A stretch of 64,000 bases of DNA from NCBI GenBank assembly GCA_030248215.1, contig JASANG010002679.1, positions 29,269 to 93,268 of the forward strand, read 5' to 3'. Numbering within the stretch: position 1 is the stretch's first letter; every line of letters begins with the position of its first letter. The DNA comes from Enoplolaimus lenunculus (lineage: Eukaryota; Nematoda; Enoplea; Enoplida; Thoracostomopsidae). Below, piece by piece: positions 46,763 to 60,700 of this stretch. The notes beneath the pieces were generated by a model, which saw only the letters and a program-made list of their open reading frames with translations, was not told the DNA's origin and ran no database searches. Made by a program: the position numbers and the translations under genes.

Positions 46763-48180
46763 ATTATTTAACTTCCTAATTTCAACTCAATAGAATGTTC
46801 TTTTGCAGTCAGCCCAGAAAACGGGACACCCTAAAAGTAAATAAGGGCTGAAGGTGGTATCTCATCTTTAAATTCTGGTTTTACTTTTTATATTTTATAT
46901 CACACCTCCCTAGATTTGCCTTCTTCCAGAGAGCCCTGGGCTCTCAATTCGCTCTCTTTTCTCATTTCTAAACTGTGACTCTGCTGGCTTTAATCTGTCT
47001 GCGTACGACTTTTAAGTCGCGCCGGATTTCCTAAAAATTTATAAAATTTACTGTCACTTTTCAAATATATGTCTAGCTAGTGGGAGTACGTAAATTTCAG
47101 GGTGCTTTCTGTTTTGTTGTTTTTACCGCATTGCTGTGATATCGGCGTCACGTTTGTAAAACGTTCTAAATCAATTCTGCAACAATTATCAAAATCTTAA
47201 AATAACACAATTATATAAGTTCTATACCGTTAGAATTTCAAGTATCATTCCCAGTTAATAGATCGACTGTTCCTGGATCTCCCCGTTTCGAGTATTGTTT
47301 TCTTCAGTTGATCTATTTTTCCCGATTGAATGCTTTTTCCTGGTAACTGGTATATAATTTGCACGACTAGCTCGTTTGAGTAGTGTACGCAGCAGGTAGG
47401 CGGAACAGGAGCCTTTATTAGCAAGACAATCACGCGTGAGAGCACTGCGGAACAGACATTTTATATTATATACAAAAACAGCTTTGTTGGAAATTACCTA
47501 GTTTCTGAAATTGGAATTTAACGCTAGTAATTCCTCTTGTGCGTCCAAGAAATTAAGTTTTTCAAACCCATTGTTCTAGTACAAAAAGAATTGCATATTT
47601 TAAATGCCGATTTTTTATGAGCCTGAATTTGGTGCTTTATCTTTTTAGTTTACTTGTTGCATTAATTTCTGTATAAACGTTCCAACCCTCTGTGTTTGCT
47701 TCCGAGCGATCAATCTTGAAAACCCCAATACCAAACTCTAATGGTAGTGAAGTGACAAAGCATCGCAAACACACAAATCGACCATAAGATCTTAAACCGA
47801 AAAGGACAAGGGCCGCCACCTGAACATTGACAAATCCAACAGCTCAAATCCATTACACTCCAGTAACCAAATTTACTTATACACAACAATCAAGTTCGCA
47901 TACCGAAATATTTAAACTATACAAATTAATATATATTAAATGTTTCAAATCAAAATAAACATTATTTTACAAACACAACAGTTATTACAAGCTGTTGATT
48001 AAAGTAGACGGCATCACAAATGCAAACAAATTGAACGGACGGCGTTAACAATACGGCTATATTTCTTTTATCGATAAAGAAACCTTCAGATGGAGCATAT
48101 AGCAAAATTGGCTAAATCTATTGAGGCACACAGTTCCCAAGGTCACATCATTATGTAAAATTATTTCTAGGTTTACGCCC
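46763..48180. other. Intergenic DNA
   Basis: 46800-46850 resembles a family G right end (GACACCCTAAAAGTAAATAA). Nothing else recognised; short frames lack coding character. Confidence 0.35.
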
Positions 48181-50100
48181 AAACCTCATTGTAAGAATAA
48201 GCGTATTCATAAGCCTATGTCTAAGCAAAAATCGCTCACAGCTTACGCTTCGTGAACAACGTTCCTCAGCTATACATAGGCCGTTATTCGTTTAGACTAA
48301 GCATGCCAAAAAATTTTGATTTACCCGGCAAGGACCTCTACAAAGCTACCTATACAAAACAAATGTTTGTTCAAAACCACAGCTATACAATGGTATGCTA
48401 CATTCGCCAAAACTTTTTAAGAACCAACAAAACTTACACAGTTGCACTTACCTTGACCGACAAATGCTTATACTACATTTGCACCGTTCTGTAATACGGA
48501 CATGAAGCCAAAAAACAAACTGTATTTAACGTGTCAATATATACATACAACAAACATACTGCAAGCACAATTGGAACAAACAACTAAAAAAAGTACAAAA
48601 TTTAATCGGCTATGCTACAATCCCAACTTTGTCAATGGGAAACAGTTACACTTGGATTTGGCTCAAAATCTAAATACTCGTCTGCTTTTTATTTAAACAC
48701 CGTATTTTTCACCGTTCAAGCGAAACGAAGCGAGGTTAAACCCCGAACTCATTTGAATCAGTCCCTGATATCCATTTTCACTACACTAGACACATATGCG
48801 TCATTTTTCGTAGCGCATAGTACACAAAAGTATTTTGTGAAGGAAGTAGATTTTTGTCGAGCTGAAAAAATTAACACATTTTTATTAATAAATAAAGCAA
48901 ATACTAGAAAAAAACTGTTAAATAAACAAATTTCGTCATGCAATCGAGAACATTTCTACCACATTTTTCCGAATCAATTCATTCGACAACCATCACGTTT
49001 ACTCAGGAAGCTAAGTGGAAAACCCAAGATATATATTAGGCACGAAACAAAATTACAGCAGTTAAACATAAGTGTAACACGAGACCTAAACTTATGAAAA
49101 CCCAAGGGCCGGCAGCTTTGTTCGGAACCTATTCTATGCAAGGGCAATTTCCATGGCATCAACCACTTCACAGGCTGATATATTACCAACACTACATACG
49201 TACCTGAGCCGACTGAGATAAGAATTAAAGATTCAAGCAGTGCCAAAAAATAATAAAAAAAACTCCGCACCACAAGTATATCAGTTGAACGCCCTTCTAC
49301 AATCAATTTTAGCATATAAAATCTTTAAGTTCTTTAGGCCGCAGGGCGCACGTACACTTTCACCCACAAGGTTAACATTAACTGAAAGGCTAAACTTCAC
49401 ACGCATGTTGGTTGCGCATGGAAGAGCATATCAAATTTTAAGCAAAAATTTTTTGAGGTGCGGAGCCGTCCGGCGAAAGCACGAAAAGTATAGAAGTCCT
49501 ATACCAAAGCCTAAGTTGTGGTGAAATCTGAAAAATACAAAACTAACCGTTTTCGTCATAAATACCCTGCCGCAAATACCCTACAAACAATGATTACAGA
49601 CAAATACGTATATGCTTTACTACTAGAAAACTACTGCGCAAATCGCAAAATAAACAGCATGAAACATCCATATTCATACATTGTTTACAATATAGAAACC
49701 AGAAAACAACATTTTTGTAAGTGTTCGACGATCAGAGTGCAACCGACTACCGAAATGACAAAACCGGAACCAAGGATGGGCGGTGTACTTCGAAGATAAA
49801 AACTTCCAAAACCCCTGCGCACTTGACTTCGACCTCAGTTCGCTCGCTCACTATGAATTTTCGCAAAGAAGAAACCAATATACCTCCTATACCTTATGTG
49901 CCAATGGAATTAACCAACAATCGGTGTATATATGTATATATATAGAAAGAAACCATGTTCTCGGTTGCACCCTAAGCAACAAGTTTAAGTGTTATGTAAA
50001 GACAAATAGTAGACAAACTAAATGTACAATTAATGGTGTTGGATGTCAAAAAAGTAGATATTTGAAAAACAACATAATTAGTTAACAAGTAGCGAACAAA
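48181..50100. other. Strand-skewed region (A/C-rich plus strand) with many overlapping short frames
   Basis: The plus strand is strongly A- and C-rich here, which removes stops from several frames and gives many overlapping frames of 60-160 codons (for example 48612-49097, 49240-49524 and 49518-49799). None resembles a family I know. 48190-48230 is telomere-like. I read most of these frames as a composition effect. Confidence 0.35.
49733..49973 (+). repeat. Family D-like TIR element
   Basis: CAGAGTGCAACCGACTACCG at the left, with AAAACCGGAACC close by, and TTCTCGGTTGCACCCT at the right. About 241 bp; ends like D but the interior differs. Confidence 0.45.
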
Positions 50101-53100
50101 AAACTAATAACAGACTGCACAACACAGCAAAATACAGTAAGCAGCTGCAATATTGCCAAAAATTAGGACGGCGCGTTACACAATATTGTTTCTCAGACCA
50201 TCGATAATTGTGTTATAATATGTCTTTCTGGCAATACATTTTCAACCTACCAACTAAAAGCGTTATAGACAAATATATAAAAACTTATTTGTTCGTTCAC
50301 TGCCTACCCCAACATTCAGCAGCGCTTAACATTAAACTGCCTGTGTTATTTGTCTAGAAGCATTAGTAATCAACCAAAATACAGAGGTGCTGCAAATTTG
50401 GACAACGGCATATACTTCCCGAAATTTCTGGTGCGACGAGACAAACGGTTGTTGTGAAGCATTTAGTCTAAATTACTCGATCTTAGAGTTCCAAAATTTC
50501 TAACTAGCAACGCTCGAACGCAAAAAACTTTGAAACAAGGCTTATACCACCTGATGTGAAATCGTGGATATGCCCCAGCCAGATACATAATTACTAACAT
50601 GTGTGAACGATTGAAAACATGGCAACGAAGCAGTTAAACTACTGCAATAACAACAACAACAACAACAATAATAATGAATAATAATCAGCAAAGATTACAT
50701 ATCATGTGTAAAAGGTCTCAATTAAAAATATCTAAAAAATTTTCAAATAGAACCATACTGCAATTGGCTATCTTTAGAAAGGCTCGAAAGCGGCATCACT
50801 GTATGTACAGTGGTGGCGTACAAAGGAATTTAGATTGGTTTGAATCGCCGCTGAAAAACGACTAGCTTAATTGCACCTATAGTAGAACAGGCAGATCGCT
50901 TCTACCAGACAATACGTATTTGGTTTCGTGAATGGCGGGAGGAAGAGCGTGGCCCCTGGCTCTTTTTCTCGGTACATTCCTTTCATTATAAGTGTAGCCT
51001 GTCATCACCCCGTAGAGATACAGCAGTCACCCTTACTGATCTGTGTAACTAACAAACATAGATTGATTTTCACGGGCAAGATATGAATTTATGGGGAGAA
51101 AAATGCATCAAGATTGATTGTTGTAGAGACCAATATACCTATTTGGAATTATCCTCAGCAAAAAGGCACCCGAGACGGTACCACGCTTGGTCGCACGACA
51201 GCTCATTGGACCGTAGCCAAATTTTAGTTTGAGGGTGGTCACAGTTTGCGTGTAAATAAATTTCTCTTCGCTAACAGCATATATTGTAGAACTAATTTAT
51301 CCAAAACTATCTGGAATCTATATTTACAAACTTTAAACACTTTACTTAACAACCATGGTCAGTATTTTTAGATACAAAATTTTTCGCACTGAAGACGTTG
51401 AAAGAATGCAAAAAGGGTGTATATGAGCTGAAATTTCGTCAAAATTCTATCAAATATGTATTTGTTACTTTCGGTGTAAACTAGATCAAAGACAGCCGTT
51501 TATCTGGGGTAAGCAAACATAACAATTGAAAACATACATTGTTTTCCAACTACAAAACTGAACAAAAACTAAAAAACACTACACAGTAGTGTAAAATCAG
51601 TACATATATACTATATACGTACGTATTCTCACTCTCAGGGGCGTAGCCGAAGGAGTGCCACGAAAGCCATGCTACCAAACAATGGTTTTGAGTATTTTTT
51701 CCTTTTTGTCAGACAACTAAGAAGAAGCTGCCGTCTGGTTTAGTCTAAAACATGTACGTATCTAGTGTCGGGCTCGCTTCGTTCCGCTCGGAAAATTTCC
51801 TCAATATACTTGGCACTAATGGTACTGAACGAAACTCTATAGCATGCAGAATTTCAGAATAGGGCACTGGAACCTCGCTGAGCGACTAAAGAAATTTATA
51901 GATCACATGGAGCCACGGTGGATCGCATGGGTGCCGGGGGCTCGCGACGTGTGCTTTCGGCACTGCGTCAGACACTAGCAATACTGAAATTTTGCCTTGG
52001 AATTTATTACTAAACTGTGTCTGACCTCTGATCGTTTCGCTCACAAGGTTACCTTGGCTGTTCGGGTTCTGTTGCGGGCAATTCAGTCCGGTTTAAAGTG
52101 AGCTGGAATCTCGAAAGGTTGGCCTCGGTATATATAATCTCGAAAAAGTGAGGGCTGGGTGGGTCGACTCAGATTCCTACCGAATAAACCTGGATTCGCC
52201 ACTGCTAAAATACCTGGTTTGGCATTCGTGGGCCGCATCTTAGGCACGAACATGTTGTAGTGTAAGATATTGCTGATATATTTAAAAGTTCCAGTCGCAA
52301 ACTTCAAACGGTGGCGCTATAATTTATGATGGTCAGATTTTGATTTTATTGCATATTTGATTGCGTCGTACGATATATAACTGTTACAGTTTGTTGGTAA
52401 AACTTTTTTCTGATCGCAATGGGGACCATGTGACTTAAAAATCAAATTTTTAAAGAAGTTTCAATGTGGAATGATCAAGGGATGTTATGAGAAGCTCAAA
52501 TGTGCAAAAATTTCCAAAATCGAATAACGTTTGGGACGGCCGTTTTCTCTATCACATGTTAAACCTTAATTTCCTGATGCACTATGACTGTGACACATAG
52601 TTGACAGTCTGATTTTTAGAACAAAACAGTGCCACATCTAACTACTGCAAAACAGTTATCAATTCTGGTGTCAGCTAACATATATTTTTAACCAAAATAA
52701 GCAGTTTTTGTACACGTTCTTAACATTTAAACTTAAGTCTTATGCTCAGGCTTTACATAAGGCTAAGCGCGTTGGGAGAAAGTGAAGCAGTATAAAAATT
52801 TATATAGCATGTGCATCTTTTCCCAATAAACCCTAAATCCATTAAGCGCAGCTGTAACAACGAAATAACGGTATTTTTATGGAAGTCAATTAGAAGCATT
52901 TATATATACTTTCGCTGTAACCGAATATATATAAATATAAATATAAATGTATATTTATATATATAAAAATATATATTTATAGGCACTAGCGTGCTACGGC
53001 TGTTTTTTCACGGTTTGAACAATGGATCTACCACGGCGGACAAATACTTTCACTTTGGTGCCAAACGCAACAGGTACGTCTTACCACAACAGCCAATAAT

Positions 53101-54847
53101 GAAAAAATTATAAATGCTAACATTAAGCCGTTTGGATGGAGCTCCCAACCACCCATATCCGCACGTATATATTTATTATTCGTCGCTTAGATAGCACAGC
53201 CTACATTTTAAATTAAGCTTCAAATAATGTCCAATGTATTTTTCATCGTTCACTAAATATATTTAATATTCATAAAGCCAACGGTGATTTGAAAAGTATT
53301 AATGCATAAATTATTGAAAACAAAAATTGATGTAATCAAATGCTAATATTAAAATATTGCTTAGAACATGAAATTAAGTTAGGGGGCGCCAGCGTCAATC
53401 AACACCGCATCCCAATTTTGCAACTAAAGTTTTTTGCCTTGCACCACCGCACTGTAATTTTTTTGCAACCCTAGCTTAAAATTTATTACCAAAGCATATT
53501 GTGCTGTCTACACTGGGCAGGCGCTAATGTGAGGAAGGCGCAACGGAATTACGCTTTGTATACTATCACCCACATTTAAGGTTAAGCTTTAGGCTTAAAT
53601 GAACCATCTACTAAGGCAAAGCCTGACAAAAACTCGAGAACTGACCACCTTTTGGCCATTACTACACAAAACTCTATGCCTGTTCGAGTTATGATGAAAG
53701 CCTTACTTTTAGAAAATGTATCCGCAGGCCATGCTGTCTACATGCGACCCATATATGGATATAGCCAGCAAACAGTTCCACAAGCTAAACTTTTAAGCAT
53801 GACGGGTGACACTCAACGTGTTTGCTAACCTCAAATATATGTTTAAACAAAAATTACATCTATACCTATATTAATCTTATGACATAATTATGTATTTTAT
53901 AATAATCTGCGCATAAATAATTAATCTTGCGATAACCATAATTTCTGTTCATAGATGGGACATTCTGTAAAAAGCATTACGCAGCAGCAACATAAATGTT
54001 TCGATAAATGTCTGCATCCAGGCTGTTGTACACTTTCCGCTACAGTTTCGGAAATTTTCAGAGTTTCGCATAAGTTGGAACCAGAATTACTCTTGTGGCC
54101 TTTGGATTACGTTAGGCTACGGTCTGATTTTAGGCGTAGGCTTGTGAGAGCTAGTATACAAGAGCCGTCCGTATAAGTTAGGCGAAAGCTTAGTGAAAGC
54201 CTGATACTTCGTACAAGAAATATACTTTTAATTTTATACCATTGTCCTTCAAAACAATTTGATTTTGTCACCGAAAGTTGTTCAAATTAAAGACACTGTT
54301 TAAAGTTTAAGAAATTAGAAAGAAAACGTATGTAATACCTGTTCATGCAGACGAATCTCAGCAACGGCAAAAATTTTCCCGTGCCAATTCCAAAACAACC
54401 CGTTTCTATCAATTACCAACATGGAATAACAAGTAAACAAACAGCATACTTATACATCTAAGTAAGAAACAAAAAACAACATATTACGGCACAATACACA
54501 TATGCATTCCGTCATAGGTAGGTAGCATAAATATTTTCAAGTGGTAGTAACTTTTGAGGACGCAATACAAAATACAATGATTTGTGCATAACTTGCACGA
54601 TAATTTGCGCACACCGCGTAAATTTCTGTGGTAGTGTGCAGTTCAGTTCAACATGTTGGCTGGTTACAAATAAAATTTTGCAATCGAAAACATTCAATAA
54701 AAATAACTAAAACCATCTTATTTCCGTTGCCATCACAAATCAAAGTTAACGGTTAATACTTACCATAAACATTGCAGTTTAACAGCAGCGCCGACATTCT
54801 CAACTGTGTATAGTTCTTGCCATCAGTTGTTTATATCTATTATCAAT
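50101..54847. other. Gene-poor intergenic DNA
   Basis: 50646-50680 is an (AAC)n/(AAT)n microsatellite. 51639 starts with CAGGGGCGTAGCC, the type of end many animal DNA transposons carry, but I cannot find its partner. 52730-52765 and 53580-53605 are telomere-like scraps. 52925-52985 is an AT-only palindromic tract. 53955-54176 has a cysteine-containing frame of uncertain status. No gene supported. Confidence 0.4.
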
Positions 54848-55110
54848 CAGGATGCAACGGAAATTACAATTTACCGTAACCGGAATTTGAAAAAGTTACC
54901 GGAAACGGAACCGGAAAATGAAAAATACATGCCACCGAAAAATTCACTTTAATTTGTTTTGCAATATTATTTGCGAAATAACCCTAGATGGAGATAGGTA
55001 TTCACTTTATCTTCTGTGTTTTAGATTTTCGTACTTCACGGAAGCGCAATTAACTTTAGACGGATTATTTTCGGCTCTTGCCATGAACGACCTCGTTCCA
55101 TTCACTGAAA
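54848..55110 (+). repeat. Family D element, copy 4 (right end missing)
   Basis: CAGGATGCAACGGAAATTAC, then TTACCGTAACCGGAATTTG and GCCACCGAAAAATTCACTTT follow the D consensus; the similarity fades at about 55110 with no right TIR. Confidence 0.5.
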
Positions 55111-55717
55111 CTTTATTCCTAAGTGGTGCTAAACACTAAGCCAATATTCTAACATTTCAGCCTCGATATCTCATTTTCACACGGTTACCAGCTTTAATTA
55201 ACAATTAACTTACCGCATGTCTCCCAACGGAGAATCTTCGTTTCAATCCCAAAACATACGCGACCAAAAAATGCACAGCATATGACACCATTTTGTCAGA
55301 TCTTTGTATTAGGGTAGTACAACCACAGACACTAAGTGTTACGACACGTTTTTCCAACCAAAAATGTGTGCTCAACTAAGAACAGACGCACAACACCCAA
55401 ATGATGCAGAATTCTTCTATGCCACACTTCCAAAATATATCGGCAGGTACGAACTGCGAAAAATCATTTTAGCTGCTCTTAAAAGACATAGAGCAACCAA
55501 CTAGGCACAACCAAATTGCATCTGGAACCTCCATAAGACAAGAACATCAGCGCCCAGACCACTTAAATTCACTCCAAAACAAACTTCAGCCATCACACAA
55601 CTCAATAATGAGTTCAAAACTATTCCGAATAACCGTTCAAAAATTCAAAATACGACCCACTCAAATCTGAAACCAACGCTGGTTCTGTCAATTTAAGTTT
55701 ACGTCGACAACCTACCT
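55111..55717. other. 3' flank of the hexosaminidase gene
   Basis: Spacer with an A/C-rich plus strand, consistent with transcription from the minus strand. No gene or repeat recognised. Confidence 0.4.
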
Positions 55718-57231
55718 CTATTTTTTTCCGGGTACAGGCTCACGCTCGTCCGGGCCATCAGCAAACACCACCGGCGCAACTGCATGATGCGCCATAGTTT
55801 CGCGTTTCGGTGGCATCAAATCATCTTTGACTTGTCCAAATTGTTCTAGTTCGCTCAACCTGCCTGTCATAGGGTCTGGTTTCCCGCTGGCACCATACGT
55901 CCTGTTGCTGCCAACAAGGCCTCCGCTAGTCAATGCAACAATCAAAAACGGCCGTCGAGGAAATGTATGCAACTCAGCCAGCCTCCGTGCTTCTGTCTCC
56001 AAATTCGTGAGCCTATCAACATGCGGTGTCACATACGTGACCATAAATTCATCCACAGCGTCCGGAAAAAACATTGCCGCCAGAGCGTTTCGTAACTTTG
56101 ACGCTGTAGACTTCAAATCAAAAGAATACATCGATAGTTTCTCAGTAATTTGGTCTAAATACCACGCTTGCGAATAATTATGCGCGCGATTAAACGGTGA
56201 CAACCAACCTCGAACTTGGTAATCGCTATAGACTTGTTCGTCCAACTGTATCAGCAGGCCGTGAAATGACTGTACCGCTGCATAGATTTTCGAACCTGGA
56301 AATTTGCATACCGATTCCTCGCCGTACGGGGTCATTTCTACAACTAATGGCGGATTGCATTCAAGTACTGAAGATGCATTGCGCACCACTCGTCTCAAAT
56401 ATTCGCCGTTCGCAATAGTCATCAGGTTAACCGCAAGAGAAGGTACTCCAACTGGAAACAGTTCGCACAATATGGCGAAATGATCAAACCTTTGCCAGCC
56501 GGTAAGGATAAGACCCCGAAATTGGCCATGAGCAAACCGGCTGTATTCACGATTCATCATGCTTTGCCACGATATATGATTGTTTAGATAATGGGGTACG
56601 TTTGAATAGTACCGCGAAGGGCCGTCAGCGCCTTTAAACGCAGACGCTCCCCAAATGTATGGAAAAACTTGCGAGAATCGTTCCCACATATACGGAACCA
56701 GATAGTCGTCGAGTTGTTCTGCGTACGCCCACACTACTGGTTCGACCAGTTTGCCTGAAATAACATTACAAAGACAAAAATAATAGAGCGCCCTCAAGGT
56801 TGTGACCAATTTATTGCTAGCATCTTTGATAATTCTTTTGCAAATGTTAGCGATAAATTTTCAAAATAGCTAACTCTGTATATATAGATATATACGTACA
56901 TATAAATTTGTATCATGGTGGCAACACAGGTTCGGATTCGGACTGAGACTCGGCGAAAACTTGTGGTTCTAATTCGGATTCGGTTGTTAAAAAGCCGAAT
57001 ACAAAAGCCGAATCTCACAGTGTTCGGTAATATGTTTTTCAGTTTTAAACACAAAAATTTTAAAGATCTTGTTATTTTAAAAAAATATTGTTTCAGGTCA
57101 CAAATCTCAAAACTGAGGTCGGGCACGAAATATATTAACGTTTAAAAGTTATGCGGCTGGCATTGCGTTGATATTCTGAAACAAATTACAGATATAACGG
57201 AAATTTCCAACATACAAGATTCGGATTCGGC

Positions 57232-57317
<86 letters not shown>

Positions 57318-57681
57318 GCAACCGGAATTACAATTTACCGGAATCGGAATTTGAAAATTTTACCGGAACCGGAAAGTGAAAAATGCATTTCACCAAAAAT
57401 TTCATTTTAATCTTATTTTTTGCTCTATTATTTGTGAAATAACCTTAGTCGAACATAGATATTTATTTTATTTGTTGTATTTTAGATTTTCGTCGTCGAC
57501 TGAAGTGATATCCACCATCAATGGCTTATATTCGGAATACAAGTGGCTTTCTAAAGAGATTCTTAAAGATTAGCAAAGTTAAAAAAACGGCCAAATTATA
57601 AGACCGGAATTTTTAAATCCGGTAAAAATTTACCGGAACCGGAAGGTGAAAAAATGCCGGAACCGGAATTCCGGTTGCACC

Positions 57682-57739
<58 letters not shown>

Positions 57740-60700
57740 TTTCGGCCGGAATTCTTGCAAAAATTTCAATTCCTGTTGCAGACACCGGAATTTTTTACGG
57801 TTTTGTGGATGTGTTTTTGAAAACCTTGATGTTGAAGTAGTTGAAAATTCGCTTAAACCCATTTTTTGACAAGTTTTCTAAAAAGTCTAACAGTATTCGG
57901 TGATGAATATTACTTCAAATCCCCGGTTCCTGTTCCGGCATTTTTTGACCTTCCGGATATATATATAATTATATACATACATGCATATATTAGCAAATCA
58001 CTGACCTATTTCGGATTCAATTAAAGACTCTGGGTCCACATTATTAATCATATCGTGCCAAATCAACACGCGAAGCGAATACTTTTTCGACACGTATTCT
58101 GCAATCGTTTTAATATGTTTCAAAAGCAACTTATCACGACTGCCGCCAAGGTCTGTGATCGCTTTTTGACATTTATCGCACATTCCAATCTATAATTTAC
58201 AAAATAAAGGATACTGGCAAACAGGAACTGATGGGATATTAATAAGAATAACTACTATAAAACCAACTAAATTTCACTAGAGACCGTAAACAAAAAATTA
58301 AACAAAAATTATGGTTTTTGAGCGAAGCGAAACTTCGAGCGAAGCTCGGAGTTTCTCGAAGCGTTTTGTTTTGTACTGTGGGGTTGAAAGGTGGATGTCC
58401 GTCCGTCCCTCCGAATAAAATCTCCAGAACCGCTAAACCGATTTTTATAAACTTTTTTGTTTGAAAGCCAAATATCCTGGGGTATTAACCTCGCATTGGG
58501 TTTTGGAATTTTAAACCGTTTATTAGCTACAGACTAATTTGCATAATTAATTAAGCCTAAATTAGGACTTTCTACATTATTTCACTAATTATTACAGTTA
58601 GAAGCAATCTAATTTCAACATTAGAGGGTTTTTGGTTACGATGAATTGCATAGACTTTTTACAAACCTCAAGAACCGATAATTGAGTAGTTAGCTAATAG
58701 ATAATTTGCATATTAGCATAGTTTATAAGTCTAAATTAGGACTTTTTACAATATTTCACTAATTATTCAGGTTAAAAGCAATATAATTTTAGCTCTAAAG
58801 GGTTTTTAGGTGCAAGGAATTTGAATAAATTGTTTACAAACCTCCAAAACCGATAATTGAGTAGTTAGCTAATAGCTAATATGCATATTAGCTTAATTGA
58901 CAAGACAAAACTAGGACTTTTTAAATTATTTCAATAATTATTTGGGTTTACTGAAGGTTTTTGGGTGCGAGGAATCTGAATAAATTGTTTACAAACCTCG
59001 AAAACCGATAATGGAAAAGTTATCTGATAGCTAATTTGCACATAAGCATAATTGGTAAGCATAAATGAGGCGTTTTTGCAATATTTTACTAATTATTAGG
59101 GTTACAAGCAATCTAATTTCAGCAATAATGGGTTTTTACGTGCGAGGAATCTGAGTAAAATTGTCTACAAACTTTCAAAACCGATTATCGAACAGTTAGC
59201 TAATAGCCAATTTGCATATTTGCTTAACTGCTTAAGTGTGTTCGAGCTTCGCTCAATACATGTAGTCCCATTACGACTGGTTGCAATCAATGATTGAAAA
59301 TTAATTCTTATCCAACCCCAGACATCATATAAATAGTGTTTAGAACATCCCTGTTGCCAAGTAGAATATATAATTTACGACACAATACATAAAGAAACTT
59401 GTTAACTGTCAACATGCCAGTTTAATTTGACAGAAGGCAGAAGTTCCTTTCAGGCCCACAAATTGCTGTTTATTCTATATTGTTTTCTTCTATAATGTTT
59501 TATATTTACAAAACCCTAAGCAAATACGAAACGAAACTTAAATATAGGGTAAGACAAACCCAAATTTTAAGCGTAACCTATGCATAGTAAATCTTTTGTG
59601 AGCCGGAAATTATACAAAGAAGTGCGTATCTATTTTGCCTGTTTACGTATGAAGCACACCTACCTGAAAAGCTTCGTCAAGCCCAATATGAAAATATTCC
59701 AAACCGTCATGCAATGACATCACTTGATCAATCATTTCTTTAACCAATTCGATTGCGTCGCTATTCGATGGGCAAATTACCTGCGGATACCGATCGGCTT
59801 CCCGCATCGATCGAAATTTTTCGAGTTTCAAAACCATTTCCAAATGTCCAAACGTTTGTACTAACGGAACCACTTTCAGCCCAGCAGAAGTGGCAGCCGA
59901 CAAAATCGTTCTTACATCTGCCTTTGAATAGGCGTTTGATGCTTTGACTATTGAAAGTCGGCCAGAATACGGAAACATATCTTCCCATTCAAGCAGTACT
60001 CCATTGCCACCAAGCTTTGCAATCATTTTAAAATATTGCTCAAAATACTGAACACGAGGCGGCGCACCCTTTAAATCAAAATGTACTACACGTGCTGGAG
60101 CAATAAACTTGTCATTTTTCAAGTATGGATACGGATGATTTCCGTCCTTCCATAAAGGAACCGATGTATCTAAACGAGGGTCAGCCTTATTGCTCGCTTG
60201 ACCCTGACGATCAAAGTCACCAGACTGCCCATGATTTCGGCCACCGGCTATCTTTTGGGCCTTATTAATCTTCTGTAGTTTATTTACGCTATTTTTCCCC
60301 GTATCATAATCTGCGTCACTATTTCGGTGGACTTCTTCGCCTGCAAAACCCTGACGTTGTTTATACGGAGTTTGTCGAAACTGGTCACGATTTTCATAAG
60401 CTTGTCCTGGAATTCGATTCGTTTGCTGATGTCTGCTCTTATCGAATGCAATATGATCTTTATTGACAGCAGCATCGACTCCTATGTATAAGACTGCATC
60501 ATACGTTATACATCATACGCGTATATTATTAAACAAAACACTATCGCGCCACAAAAGTGTGCATAAAATAAAAAAATAAACTCTCTGGAGTGTAATACTG
60601 TCTCCTTGTTGTAAGTAGGGTGCGGCCGATACCAAAAAATGACAGAGCCGGAGCCGGATTCCAAAAGATGACGAAGCCGGAGCCGGATACAACTTCAAAT

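Noticed and set aside
48612-49097. 161-codon frame and its overlapping neighbours
   Set aside because: Multiple frames open at once in A/C-rich DNA, no recognisable family, no splice or codon pattern to favour one.
51639-51960. Complete DNA transposon starting CAGGGGCGTAGCC
   Set aside because: No matching inverted end or target duplication could be found nearby, so only one possible end is present.
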